Source: an uncultured Allomuricauda sp.
GTDB taxonomy: Bacteria > Bacteroidota > Bacteroidia > Flavobacteriales > Flavobacteriaceae
Assembly (NCBI RefSeq): GCF_947495325.1
Contig: NZ_CANLYK010000001.1
Location: 248,001-312,000, forward strand
Reading direction: 5' to 3'
Length of the DNA: 64,000 nt
In this document: positions 1-11,135 of the stretch, piece after piece
Layout: each line of letters opens with the position of its first letter
Position numbering within the stretch: position 1 is the stretch's first letter
Notes under the pieces: generated by a model
What the model saw: the letters and a program-made list of their open reading frames with translations, nothing else
Told to the model about the DNA's origin: nothing
Databases searched by the model: none
Position numbers and translations under genes: made by a program

Positions 1-303
1 TAATGATTTGGCGAAAGAAGCTCCGACCAATAAAGAACCCATAAGTCCTGGCCCTCGTGTAAAAGCTATGGCAGATAGTTGTTTTTTATCGATATTTGCT
101 TCGGCCAAGGCTTGATGTACCACCGGAACTATATTTTGTTGATGGGCCCTAGATGCTAATTCTGGGACCACACCGCCATATTTCTTGTGTATTTCTTGTG
201 TTGCCACCACATTGCTTAACACTTTTGTATTGCATAAAACAGCTGCAGAAGTATCATCACAAGAAGATTCAATTGCAAGAATGTAATTTTTTTTATTTGC
301 CAC
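1..303 (-). CDS. tsaD: TsaD, tRNA threonylcarbamoyladenosine transferase (N-terminal part)
   Basis: This is the first 101 codons of TsaD, which joins the threonylcarbamoyl group to A37 of ANN-reading tRNAs in the cytoplasm; the rest lies beyond the window edge. The reverse complement reads [15 protein letters not shown] near the N-terminus, then [12 protein letters not shown] with the metal-binding His region and [13 protein letters not shown], all characteristic of the Kae1/TsaD ASKHA fold. I place the start at a GTG (303-301, MANKKNY...) because there is no in-frame ATG upstream. It is divergent from the TamB-like gene, leaving only about 60-85 bp for two promoters. A longer minus-strand reading frame over 216-554 is a shadow. 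Confidence 0.93.
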   Translation of the reverse strand, partial: MANKKNYILAIESSCDDTSAAVLCNTKVLSNVVATQEIHKKYGGVVPELASRAHQQNIVPVVHQALAEANIDKKQLSAIAFTRGPGLMGSLLVGASFAKSL

Positions 304-387
304 AGGTTTTGGAACAAAAATTGGTTGAGCAAAGGTAAAACATAAAGCCCTATCAGAAAATTAAGGAAAATACTGTTACGATTTTTA

Positions 388-3300
388 TTGGCTATTCTGC
401 TAATAATGGTATTGGGCTCTTTAATACTTTCAATTCCAGTGGTACAGACCAGGATGGCCAAATATGCCACAAAAACCATTAATGAGGAATTTGGCACGAA
501 TATTTTCATAGATCGCCTTAGTCTGTCCCTGTTCAATTTAAATACCGGAATCAAGGGTATTTATGTAGAAGATTATAAAAAGGATACGCTGGCCTACATC
601 CAAAAACTGTCTACCTCTATTTTAAACTTAAGGAATATGGCCAATGGCGAAATGAAGTTTGGCGATATTGAGGTTGATGGACTTTTTTTTAATTTAAAAA
701 CCTACAAGGGTGAAAGAGATACCAATCTGGATGTCTTTGTGGATAAATTGGATGATGGAAAACCGAGAGCGCCAGGAACGCCACCTTTTTTTATGTCTTC
801 GGATGAAATACAGATTTCAGAAGGACGATTCAAACTTTCCGATGAGAATGATGAAGTTGAGGAAATACTGAACTTTACGGATTTGAGTATACTGGCAACC
901 GATTTTCAAATTTTGGGGCCTGAGGTTACCCTTGGTGTTGAAAATTTATCATTCTTGAGCAAAAGAGGTATTCGATTGGAAAATCTTTCAACGGACTTTA
1001 AGTATACCAAACAGCAAATGCGTTTTGACTCCTTACGAATCAAAACCAAAGAATCGGCACTCAAAGGAGGCTTGGTTTTTAATTATAACAGAGAGGATTT
1101 TTCAGATTTTTTAAATAAAGTAAAAGTTGACGCTGCATTTACTGAATCCACAGTTTCCCTAAATGACATCAATACATTTTATAATGAGTTTGGTACGGGC
1201 AAAGAAGTTTTGTTTTCTGGAAAAATGACCGGGGTGCTTAACGGACTAAACGTTAAAGAGTTATTCGTCCAAACTGAAAATACGGGTATTCGGGGCGATT
1301 TTGAGTTTGATAATATGTTCAGTGACCAAGCTCCTTTTATTATGCGCGGCGAAATCAATAATATTACCTCTAGCTATTATCAGCTAAGATCATTGTTGCC
1401 CAATCTTCTTGGGAAAAATATACCTTCTTCTGTTCAAAAACTGGGTCAGTTTACAATTCGGGGAGATGCTGAGGTTACCGAGACCTCCTTGGATGTCCAG
1501 ATTAATTTGAATACCGCAATTGGCAATAGTTATACTGATTTGCAGATGACCAATATTCAAACCATCGATGATGCATCGTACAGAGGGTTTATATCCCTCA
1601 TTGATTTTGATTTGGGAAGTTTTATCGAGAATAAACAATTGGGAAAGGCCAGTCTGGATGTAAATGTTGAAGGAAAAGGTTTTATAGCGGAATACCTGAA
1701 TACAGAAGTGATAGGAGAGGTGTATAAGTTAGAGTTTAACGATTATGAATACAACAATCTAAAAGTCTCGGGAATTCTGAAAGAAAAACTGTTCGATGGC
1801 AATCTAGTTAGTAGAGATGAAAATATTCAGTTTGATTTTAAGGGATTGGCAGATTTTGGAGAGAACTCCAATAATTTCAATTTTATTGCTTCCGTTGCCC
1901 ATGCGGATTTAAAAAAGCTGAATTTTATTAATGACAGTATTTCCATTTTCAAAGGTGATTTAAATATGGACATTACGGGAAATACCTTGGACAATATTGA
2001 AGGACAAATACGATTTTCGAGCACTACCTATCAAAACATAAATCAAACTTACTATTTTGATGATTTCGCAGTTTCCTCATCATTTGATCAAGATACGGTA
2101 AGGACAATAGATATAAATTCCCCAGATATTATCACGGGCTATGTAAAAGGAAAATTTAAGATAGGAGAAATAGGTAAGTTGGTCCAGAACTCCGTGGGAA
2201 GCATTTACACCAATTACAAGCCCTTTGAAATTTCAGATGGTCAAAAACTTAGTTTTAATTTCAAGATTTACAATAAAATTGTAGATGTTTTTTTTCCTGA
2301 AGTAACTTTTGACCCAAATACTTTTATACGGGGAAATATTGTTTCGGACGAGGGTGATTTCAAACTTACGTTTAAATCTCCAAGTATTAAAGCCTATGGA
2401 AATGACTTCGATAATATAGAACTTAAAATCGATAACAAAAATCCTTTGTTCAATACATTCGTATCAGTAGAAGATATGTCCACGGTGTATTATGATGTTA
2501 AAGATTTCAGTCTTATCAATACCACATTGAAGGACACACTTTTCTTTAGAACCGAGTTTACCGGAGGAAGTGGGTTTGATGATAGTTATAACCTCAACTT
2601 CTACCATACATTCAACAAAGAAAACAAATCGGTCATTGGATTAAAAAAGTCCGATGTGAATTTCAAAGGAAACACCTGGATCTTAAATAAAGATGGAAAT
2701 GACAAGAACAAAGTCATTGTTAATAGAACTCTAGATAGCATTCGGATAGAGGAAGTTGTTATGGACAACAACAATGAAGAACAAATAAGACTGCGAGGAG
2801 AATTGGCAGATTCTACATACAAAGACCTTGCGCTTCAGTTTAAAATTGTTTCCTTAAATAAAATCACTCCAGTAATAGATAGTCTTAAACTCGAAGGTTC
2901 TGTGAATGGTTTCCTCAATATTCTGCAAAAAGATGGAAAATACCTTCCCACATCTAGTCTAAATGTTGAAGACTTTAGTGTGAACAACACGCGGTTGGGA
3001 GATCTTGAAATAGGCATTTTTGGAAACAATGACCTTACCCAGTTTGGTGTGAGCACATGGTTAAATGACAATGGTCAAGAGAAATTGAGCATAAATGGGA
3101 ATGTGTCCAATATAAATAACAATAGACAACTTGATTTATCCGCAAACTTTACAGGCTTTGAATTAGAACCATTCAGTCCCTTGGGAGATGGTGTCATTTC
3201 AAACATAAGGGGAAGTATTGATGGATATGCCAAAATAACCGGAAAGGTTTCCAACCCTTCAATAAATGGGGCCCTAAGTTTAAACGATGCAGGAATTGGC

Positions 3301-4830
3301 ATACCCTATCTTAATGTGGATTATGATTTTGCCCCATATTCACGTGTTCGTCTTTTTGACCAAACATTCTATTTTGAGAATATTGGTCTGTCCGATGTAA
3401 CCGAAGGTACCACTGCAACTTTAGATGGAACAATCAACCATACAGCTTTTGATGATTGGTCCCTTGATCTGGATTTGGATACCAACAATGACCGTTTTAT
3501 GATTTTAAATACGGAGTTTGATGAAGAATCCTTGTACTATGGCACCGGTTTTATAAATGGAACAGGGAGTATTTATGGCCCTACAGATGCACTTACCATT
3601 GCCGTGGACGCAAGTACGGCCAGAGGTACATCATTAAAGATTCCTCTAAGTGATGTGACCAGCGTTGGAGACTATTCCTTTATAAATTTTATTGAAAAAG
3701 GCACCTCGGAATCATTTAGGGAAGAACGCGTGCTTCAAGATTATCAAGGCTTGGAAATGGCCTTTGATTTAGCGGTAACCCCACAGGCCGAAGTTGAAAT
3801 AGTAGTTGACCGCAGTACTGGAAGTTCATTAAAAGGTACTGGTGAAGGAATTCTTTTGATAGAGATCAATACAAATGGCAAGTTTAACATGTATGGGGAA
3901 TTTGTTGCGGTTACTGGAGAATATAATTTTAAATATGGTGGGGTAATCGATAAAAAGTTTCAGGTTCGCCCAGGGGGAACCATACTTTGGGAACGAGACC
4001 CATTGGCAGCACAACTTAATTTAGAAGCAGTATATGCTTTAAACGCAAATCCGGCGCCACTTTTAGATAACCAGGAGTTATCTAGATCAAGAATACCAAC
4101 AGAAGTTGTTGTACGTTTGGATGGTGAATTGGAAAGTCCTAATATTGAGTTTGACATTGATTTTCCGGGAACTAATTCGGTTGTACAATCGGAGTTGGAA
4201 TATAGACTACAAGATCCAACCGTAAAAGAAAGGAATGCCTTCTTCCTTTTGGCGCAAGGAACTTTTGTAAATGAACAGTCGGGAATAAACCAACAAGCGG
4301 TAACGGGAAATCTTATTCAAACAGCTTCCGGATTACTCAACCAAATTTTAGATAGTGGCAGTGATAAGTTCAACCTTGGGCTTTCCTATGAGCAAGGATA
4401 TTTGGATACCAGTGCTGATATTCGTACTGAGGACAGGATTGGTGTAACGGTGTCAACCCAGATATCTGATAGAATCCTGGTAAACGGAAGAGTAGGGGTT
4501 CCGGTTGGAGGAGTATCCGAAAGTGTGGTTGCCGGAGATGTTGAGGTTCAGGTATTGTTGAACGAAGAGGGAACCTTGAGTGCAAAAATCTTTAATAGGG
4601 AAAATCAAATTCAACAGTTTTTGGCAGAACGACAAGGATATACGCAAGGGATGGGTCTTTCCTATAAGGTTGATTTTAATAGTTTTAAAGAACTGATGCA
4701 AAAAATATTTCAAAAGAAGCAAAAACAGTCCGTTCCACCTGAACAAAAACAGTCCAAAGAAATTATGGGGAAAGATAGCCTCATTAGATTTACTCCAAAG
4801 GAAAACGACACAAAAGGAATCCTCAATTAG
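388..4830 (+). CDS. TamB-like translocation/assembly module protein
   Basis: A very large (about 1480 aa) protein anchored in the inner membrane by one N-terminal hydrophobic segment, with the rest predicted to span the periplasm as beta-strand-rich AsmA/TamB repeats. The C-terminal third (roughly residues 1060-1440) has the DUF490/TamB features, such as FNMYGEFVAVTGEYNFKYGG, and ends in a Lys/Gln-rich tail. TamB-family proteins help insert outer-membrane proteins or carry phospholipids between the membranes. The start is uncertain. The TTG at 388 falls inside the hydrophobic helix, and the same frame stays open upstream to 346 with a basic stretch ([12 protein letters not shown]) that would make a better N-terminus but has no ATG. 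A rare start codon or a start in 346-373 is likely. The position next to tsaD and divergent from it is a common flavobacterial arrangement. Confidence 0.88.
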   Translation: MAILLIMVLGSLILSIPVVQTRMAKYATKTINEEFGTNIFIDRLSLSLFNLNTGIKGIYVEDYKKDTLAYIQKLSTSILNLRNMANGEMKFGDIEVDGLFFNLKTYKGERDTNLDVFVDKLDDGKPRAPGTPPFFMSSDEIQISEGRFKLSDENDEVEEILNFTDLSILATDFQILGPEVTLGVENLSFLSKRGIRLENLSTDFKYTKQQMRFDSLRIKTKESALKGGLVFNYNREDFSDFLNKVKVDAAFTESTVSLNDINTFYNEFGTGKEVLFSGKMTGVLNGLNVKELFVQTENTGIRGDFEFDNMFSDQAPFIMRGEINNITSSYYQLRSLLPNLLGKNIPSSVQKLGQFTIRGDAEVTETSLDVQINLNTAIGNSYTDLQMTNIQTIDDASYRGFISLIDFDLGSFIENKQLGKASLDVNVEGKGFIAEYLNTEVIGEVYKLEFNDYEYNNLKVSGILKEKLFDGNLVSRDENIQFDFKGLADFGENSNNFNFIASVAHADLKKLNFINDSISIFKGDLNMDITGNTLDNIEGQIRFSSTTYQNINQTYYFDDFAVSSSFDQDTVRTIDINSPDIITGYVKGKFKIGEIGKLVQNSVGSIYTNYKPFEISDGQKLSFNFKIYNKIVDVFFPEVTFDPNTFIRGNIVSDEGDFKLTFKSPSIKAYGNDFDNIELKIDNKNPLFNTFVSVEDMSTVYYDVKDFSLINTTLKDTLFFRTEFTGGSGFDDSYNLNFYHTFNKENKSVIGLKKSDVNFKGNTWILNKDGNDKNKVIVNRTLDSIRIEEVVMDNNNEEQIRLRGELADSTYKDLALQFKIVSLNKITPVIDSLKLEGSVNGFLNILQKDGKYLPTSSLNVEDFSVNNTRLGDLEIGIFGNNDLTQFGVSTWLNDNGQEKLSINGNVSNINNNRQLDLSANFTGFELEPFSPLGDGVISNIRGSIDGYAKITGKVSNPSINGALSLNDAGIGIPYLNVDYDFAPYSRVRLFDQTFYFENIGLSDVTEGTTATLDGTINHTAFDDWSLDLDLDTNNDRFMILNTEFDEESLYYGTGFINGTGSIYGPTDALTIAVDASTARGTSLKIPLSDVTSVGDYSFINFIEKGTSESFREERVLQDYQGLEMAFDLAVTPQAEVEIVVDRSTGSSLKGTGEGILLIEINTNGKFNMYGEFVAVTGEYNFKYGGVIDKKFQVRPGGTILWERDPLAAQLNLEAVYALNANPAPLLDNQELSRSRIPTEVVVRLDGELESPNIEFDIDFPGTNSVVQSELEYRLQDPTVKERNAFFLLAQGTFVNEQSGINQQAVTGNLIQTASGLLNQILDSGSDKFNLGLSYEQGYLDTSADIRTEDRIGVTVSTQISDRILVNGRVGVPVGGVSESVVAGDVEVQVLLNEEGTLSAKIFNRENQIQQFLAERQGYTQGMGLSYKVDFNSFKELMQKIFQKKQKQSVPPEQKQSKEIMGKDSLIRFTPKENDTKGILN

Positions 4831-4865
4831 GGTTATATTTTTGCTTTTTTTTGATTAAAAATTTA

Positions 4866-4879
4866 CGAAAACGTTTGCG
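4866..4879. promoter_or_regulatory. Possible LacI-family operator upstream of pfkA
   Basis: CGAAAACGTTTGCG is a near-palindrome (6 of 7 positions per arm) centred on CG, the form typical of LacI-family operators. It lies about 60 bp upstream of the pfkA -7 element. A second CGAAAAC half-site overlaps its right end. The regulator is not in the window; the assignment rests on motif shape only. Confidence 0.3.
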
Positions 4880-4935
4880 AAAACATCTGAAAATAAATTA
4901 GTTAATATGTCATTCATTAATTAAATAAAGTTTCC

Positions 4936-4943
4936 TAGCTTTG
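4936..4943 (+). promoter_or_regulatory. Promoter -7 element for pfkA-gap
   Basis: TAGCTTTG matches the Bacteroidota sigma-A -7 consensus TAnnTTTG and lies 17 bp before the pfkA ATG. No good -33 TTG is visible at the usual spacing, so the promoter may need an activator. Confidence 0.45.
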
Positions 4944-4960
4944 ATCTTTTAAAATTTTGA

Positions 4961-6971
<2,011 letters not shown>

Positions 6972-6993
6972 TCTGTTAGTACACTTACATCAA

Positions 6994-7029
6994 AATCTGG
7001 GTCAAGGTGAATTCACCTTGACCCAGATT
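6994..7029. terminator. Perfect 18-bp-arm palindrome after gap
   Basis: Arms of 18 bp (left arm AATCTGGGTCAAGGTGAA) are exactly complementary with no spacer, forming a 36-bp perfect palindrome 23 bp after the gap stop codon. It would make a strong hairpin at the end of the pfkA-gap transcript. It is not followed by a T-run on the plus strand, so it may work as a transcript-stabilising or Rho-independent-like end rather than a textbook terminator. Confidence 0.6.
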
Positions 7030-7047
7030 CAAAATAAAACCTGATAT

Positions 7048-7899
7048 ATGATATTGATTGTTGATAGCGGGGCAACCAAATCCGATTGGATTGCGTTAAA
7101 TGATAAAGGAGAACAATTATTTCTTACACAGACTCTTGGGCTTAGTCCAGAAGTATTGACTCGCGAAGTTATTGAAGACCGTTTGGCCAATAACTTTGAG
7201 ATTTCCAAGAATAAAGACGCGGTAAAACAATTGTATTTTTACAGTGCGGGATGCGGTACGGATAGAATGAAGGGTTTTATGAAGGAAATTTTCAAGGATT
7301 TCTTTCCAAATGCAAAAACAGAAGTCCGGGAAGATACATATGCAGCTATTTACGCTACAACCAACATGGGGCAGCAAAGTATAGTCTGTATTTTGGGAAC
7401 AGGATCCAATTGTAGCTATTATGATGGTCATCAATTATTTCAAAAGGTAACTTCCCTAGGATATATTTTAATGGACGATGCAAGTGGTAATTTCTTCGGA
7501 AGAAAACTCTTGCGAGACTATTATTTTCACAAAATGCCCCAAGATTTGGGGATTCAATTTGCCAAACAATTTGATTTGGATGCTGATGTGATAAAAGAAC
7601 ATTTGTACAAACAGCCTAATCCAAATACCTATTTAGCCACATTTGCCCGCTTTATTATTGAAAATAAAGAACACCCATATTGCAAAGGAGTCATTGAAAA
7701 AGGTTTACAACAATTCGTGAACAACTATATTATGCAGTTTGAACTGGCCACGAAGGTTCCCATTAGTTTTGTTGGAAGTATAGCACACTTTTTAAAGGAC
7801 GAACTTACAACAATACTGGAGCGCAACGATTTGATTTTGGGAGTGATTAGAAGACGTCCCATAGATGGGTTGGTCGATTTTCATCGACAAACTATTTAA
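7048..7899 (+). CDS. BadF/BadG-type ATPase, N-acetylglucosamine kinase-like
   Basis: A 283-aa ASKHA-fold ATPase. The phosphate-1 loop DSGATKS is at residues 6-12, the second phosphate loop LGTGSN at 116-121, and an MDDASGNFFGRKLL segment follows. This is the short Bacteroidota form of the BadF/BadG/BcrA family, often named N-acetylglucosamine kinase. The likely reaction is ATP-dependent phosphorylation of an amino sugar in the cytoplasm, perhaps in cell-wall recycling, but the substrate is not shown by the sequence. It follows pfkA-gap and ends convergently with ridA, the two stop codons overlapping by 8 bp. Confidence 0.8.
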   Translation: MILIVDSGATKSDWIALNDKGEQLFLTQTLGLSPEVLTREVIEDRLANNFEISKNKDAVKQLYFYSAGCGTDRMKGFMKEIFKDFFPNAKTEVREDTYAAIYATTNMGQQSIVCILGTGSNCSYYDGHQLFQKVTSLGYILMDDASGNFFGRKLLRDYYFHKMPQDLGIQFAKQFDLDADVIKEHLYKQPNPNTYLATFARFIIENKEHPYCKGVIEKGLQQFVNNYIMQFELATKVPISFVGSIAHFLKDELTTILERNDLILGVIRRRPIDGLVDFHRQTI

Positions 7900-8272
7900 C
7901 CGCTATCATAGAGATTTCAACGTTAACAAATTTAGGAAGATTGGCAACCTCAACAGTCTCTCTTGCAGGTGCGGTTTCAGCATCAAAATAGGCCCCATAA
8001 GCCTCATTTATTTTAGAAAACTGATTCATGTCTTTAATGAAAATTGAAGTTTTCACTACATGATCAAAGGTCATTCCCGCGGCATCCAATATTGCCTTTA
8101 AATTTTCCATTGACTGTGTTGTTTCCTTTTTGATATCACCTTCAACCAAATTTCCAGTAGCTGGATCAATTGGAATCTGCCCAGAAATATAAAGTGTACC
8201 GTTTATGAGTGTTGCCTGATTATATGGTCCAATCGGAGCAGGTGCATTTGGAGTATTGATTATTTTTTTCAT
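7892..8272 (-). CDS. ridA: RidA family enamine/imine deaminase
   Basis: A 126-aa member of the YjgF/YER057c/UK114 family, which hydrolyses reactive enamines and imines (such as 2-aminoacrylate) made by PLP enzymes. It has the full signature: PIGPYNQAT near the N-terminus, GTLYISGQIP, and the C-terminal PARETVEVANLPK with the conserved Arg that binds the substrate carboxylate. The ATG at 8272 (MKKIINTPNAPAP) is chosen over an upstream alternative because homologues begin there. It lies 46 bp downstream of lptD on the same strand, so the two may be cotranscribed. Confidence 0.93.
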   Translation of the reverse strand: MKKIINTPNAPAPIGPYNQATLINGTLYISGQIPIDPATGNLVEGDIKKETTQSMENLKAILDAAGMTFDHVVKTSIFIKDMNQFSKINEAYGAYFDAETAPARETVEVANLPKFVNVEISMIAVK

Positions 8273-8317
8273 ATTGGATTTTAATATAAAGTTACTGGCA
8301 TTTTTACAATCCAGCAA

Positions 8318-11005
8318 TTATCGCTGACTTCTATTTTCCCACTTAAGGTCACTAAGAATGGAACTTTTTATTCCAATAAAGAAATACCATCGTTCAAACC
8401 TTCCAAAAGGTGTCCAATCAAAACTTAAACGGAAACTGTCCAAATCTCTTTTAAAATTTAGTCGGGTATCCGCAAAACCTTTATTTTTTATATCATATCC
8501 CGAATTAAAACCTACTTCCCACTTGGGTGAAAGTTGTACGTTTCCGGAAAACATCAGGGAATGATTAGTTATCTCATTTTGCCTATTGCTATTGCTATAT
8601 GTGGCAACATAGGTAAGCCGCATATCCCATGGAATTTTTGAGGCATAGATTGGATTTTCAGTATCTCCGGAATCCTCCTCATCCTTTTTAAAATGCGGCT
8701 CTCCATCACGTGCACCTTGAAGTTCAAACGGGTTTGCGCCATAATCAGGTTCCTCTTTTTCAGGTTTCTCCCTTTTTTTATCACCACCTTTTTTAAACAT
8801 TTCACTGTCTATGGAAAAGCCTGTATTTACCCGTGCGGAGGTTAACCTTAAAAGCCCACCCCCATTATTGATATTAAAGGTATTGATACGTGTTCCGTTA
8901 TTATCGATAGCGTAGGGATCTAATGTGGCTGAAAAATTAATTGGAACATTCTTAATGATTTCAGTACCACCGCTAAGGCTTATAGGGCTCAATTTTAGAG
9001 AATCTGCCTCAAAATTATAACTCGTGGATAAGTTAAGATTGCTAAGAATACTTACTTTCCTTGGTTCAGTAGCTGTTGAATCTTTGTCTTTTACTTTTGC
9101 CTCGAGCGTATTTTGTAATGAAAAACCTATAGAATTGCCCTTGCTTAGGGAAGGACGTCCATAAATGCTGTTTTCAAAAGGGGTATATTGAACTTCATCA
9201 CCGTCCTCATCGGTGTAGGTATTATAAAACTGTTCAAATGATGGGGCATAGCTATAACTAATTGATGGCCTCATGACATGGCGAATTGCCTGTATTTTTT
9301 TGTCTTCCCCAAAGTTAAACGTACCATATACCGTTGTACCAATACTTGTACTGAAACTATATCGGTTGAATCGGTCAAATCCGGCAATAGTATCTGTAAC
9401 CACTTCTTCTAAATCGTCATCATATCTGCGGCTTATGGTCTCCAATGACCAAACGTCCTCATAGTTTCCAGATAGGCCCACGCTGAGATATTTAGCCACT
9501 TTGAAGTTGGTGGAAACTGGTATTCTGTGTCTAGCACCAACACGTGCACCATCAAACATTTCACTTGTAAAAAAATCTTCTTCGGTTGTGGTTATACTAT
9601 TTTGTGCATTTACATCATACTGAAAATTCACATTTTGGATAATTCCCTTTTTCAGACCATCACGTTTGGCAAATGGAAAAATACGTTCCATGCTAGCCTG
9701 GAAAGTGGGTAGGGACATATTGATGACACTCTCTTCCGTTCTTGTATTTTGTGTGTGCGTTAAGGTGAGACTCGTATTTACAGATGGGTATTCTGGAAAA
9801 GTCTTTGAATAGCTTATAGACGAAGCAAATGTGTTGGTCTGCGTATTAGCTCTGTTTATTTGATTCAAAGAATTGGTGAAAAATTGACTGCTACCAAGGT
9901 TTACAGATGCAGAAAAACGTGAATTTGGGCTGGCCTTAGTATCTTGGGAATGACTTATCCTAATATTGTAGCTACTACTACGACTAAAATCATCAAATCC
10001 TTTTTGACTGGTGATGATGTTTTCATAACTAAAATTGACATTTCCTCTGTATTTATAGCGTTTTGCATAGATGGACTGTGTTCTAAAACCATAACTGCCG
10101 TTGGTGTAGAAATCCCCAGTAACACTCAAGTCCACATAATCACTGATGGGTAAATAATACCCTCCATTTTGCAGGAAATAACCTCTGTTGGGATCATTAC
10201 CAAATGTTGGGAAAATCAATCCTGCAGTTCTTCCTACGGTCAATGGAAAGTAGGCAAAAGGAAGAGCAATTGGGGTTGGAACATCCACAATATATAAATT
10301 GCTATAGCCGGCTATAATCTTCTTTTTTGGAACAAATTTGGCCTTTCGGATTCTTATATAATAGTCAGGATCAATAGTATCCTTGGATGTGGTCAATTTC
10401 CCCTCACTCAGAAAATAAACAGAATCATTCTCTTTTTTGGTGACTTCTGCATACACTTTCATGGCGTCGCTGCCCAATTCGCCCAATCCTGCTTGTTGTT
10501 CTGTTCTTGAGTTCCAGATCAGTGCTTTTTGCGTATCAAAATTAAACCGAATGGAATCTGGCCTTACCTCATTGCTTCCCTGTTTAAAAAATGGAAGTTG
10601 TGAATAGGTTCCGGTAGAATCCCTCAACCTACCGGCATACACCTCATTTTTAATATAATCCATGACAATTACACCAGCTTTAAGCTCTGTGTCCTGATAA
10701 TATATTTCGGCTTCGTTATAAAGGTATATTTTGTTGTCACTCTGACTAAGTTTTACATAGTCTTTCGCTTTATATTTTATCTGATCTAATAAAAGAGGTT
10801 TTTTTCCTTGAACAGAATCGATCTTCAAAGAATCAAGAGGAATGGAATCATTTAAAATATTGATAGGTAAAAGCGGTGCGGTTATGCTATCCTGGTGGGC
10901 TTTTATTGGTAAGGGCTTAATAAAATCGCCCTCCTGAGCCTTAAGATTTATTGTCCAGCCAATGAGAAGAAATAGGAAAACTAAAATATGTTTGTTTGAT
11001 TGCAA
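8318..11005 (-). CDS. lptD: LptD-like outer-membrane LPS assembly protein
   Basis: An 895-aa exported protein with a signal peptide ending near residue 23 (INLKAQ). An N-terminal OstA/LptA-like beta-jellyroll (roughly residues 75-260) is followed by a long region of alternating strands typical of an outer-membrane barrel that ends with aromatic-rich strands. LptD, with LptE, inserts lipopolysaccharide into the outer leaflet. The GNLYIVDVPTPIALPF-type junction and the FPTFGNDPNRGYFLQNGGYY segment fit Bacteroidota LptD. A charged insert near residues 745-790 (many K, E and D) is probably an extracellular loop. It is divergent from a cell-wall amidase whose promoter overlaps the lptD start. Confidence 0.88.
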   Translation of the reverse strand: MQSNKHILVFLFLLIGWTINLKAQEGDFIKPLPIKAHQDSITAPLLPINILNDSIPLDSLKIDSVQGKKPLLLDQIKYKAKDYVKLSQSDNKIYLYNEAEIYYQDTELKAGVIVMDYIKNEVYAGRLRDSTGTYSQLPFFKQGSNEVRPDSIRFNFDTQKALIWNSRTEQQAGLGELGSDAMKVYAEVTKKENDSVYFLSEGKLTTSKDTIDPDYYIRIRKAKFVPKKKIIAGYSNLYIVDVPTPIALPFAYFPLTVGRTAGLIFPTFGNDPNRGYFLQNGGYYLPISDYVDLSVTGDFYTNGSYGFRTQSIYAKRYKYRGNVNFSYENIITSQKGFDDFSRSSSYNIRISHSQDTKASPNSRFSASVNLGSSQFFTNSLNQINRANTQTNTFASSISYSKTFPEYPSVNTSLTLTHTQNTRTEESVINMSLPTFQASMERIFPFAKRDGLKKGIIQNVNFQYDVNAQNSITTTEEDFFTSEMFDGARVGARHRIPVSTNFKVAKYLSVGLSGNYEDVWSLETISRRYDDDLEEVVTDTIAGFDRFNRYSFSTSIGTTVYGTFNFGEDKKIQAIRHVMRPSISYSYAPSFEQFYNTYTDEDGDEVQYTPFENSIYGRPSLSKGNSIGFSLQNTLEAKVKDKDSTATEPRKVSILSNLNLSTSYNFEADSLKLSPISLSGGTEIIKNVPINFSATLDPYAIDNNGTRINTFNINNGGGLLRLTSARVNTGFSIDSEMFKKGGDKKREKPEKEEPDYGANPFELQGARDGEPHFKKDEEDSGDTENPIYASKIPWDMRLTYVATYSNSNRQNEITNHSLMFSGNVQLSPKWEVGFNSGYDIKNKGFADTRLNFKRDLDSFRLSFDWTPFGRFERWYFFIGIKSSILSDLKWENRSQR

Positions 11006-11025
11006 CGTGATAAATCCTATTTTTG
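10996..11025 (+). promoter_or_regulatory. Promoter of the amidase gene (TTG-N19-TATTTTTG)
   Basis: A -33 TTG (10996-10998) and a -7 TATTTTTG (11018-11025) separated by 19 bp match the Bacteroidota promoter consensus well. The -33 element overlaps the first codons of lptD on the other strand, and the predicted leader before the amidase ATG is about 100 nt. A possible lptD -7 element (TAAGTTTG on the minus strand, 11059-11052) lies just beyond it. Confidence 0.6.
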
Positions 11026-11135
11026 TTCTAGTTTGGCCTAGTTTTTGGGATCAAACTTACATATATTTTTTGTTCCTTTCATTGGGGTTTACAATATTTT
11101 TAACCATTGGGGAACACTATAATTATTTAGTTCTT

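Noticed and set aside
216..554. 112-aa open frame on the minus strand
   Set aside because: It overlaps the true tsaD N-terminus in another frame and the start of the TamB-like gene; no recognisable domain.
8273..8317. Upstream start of ridA adding 15 residues
   Set aside because: The extra residues precede the conserved N-terminus and are not seen in the family.
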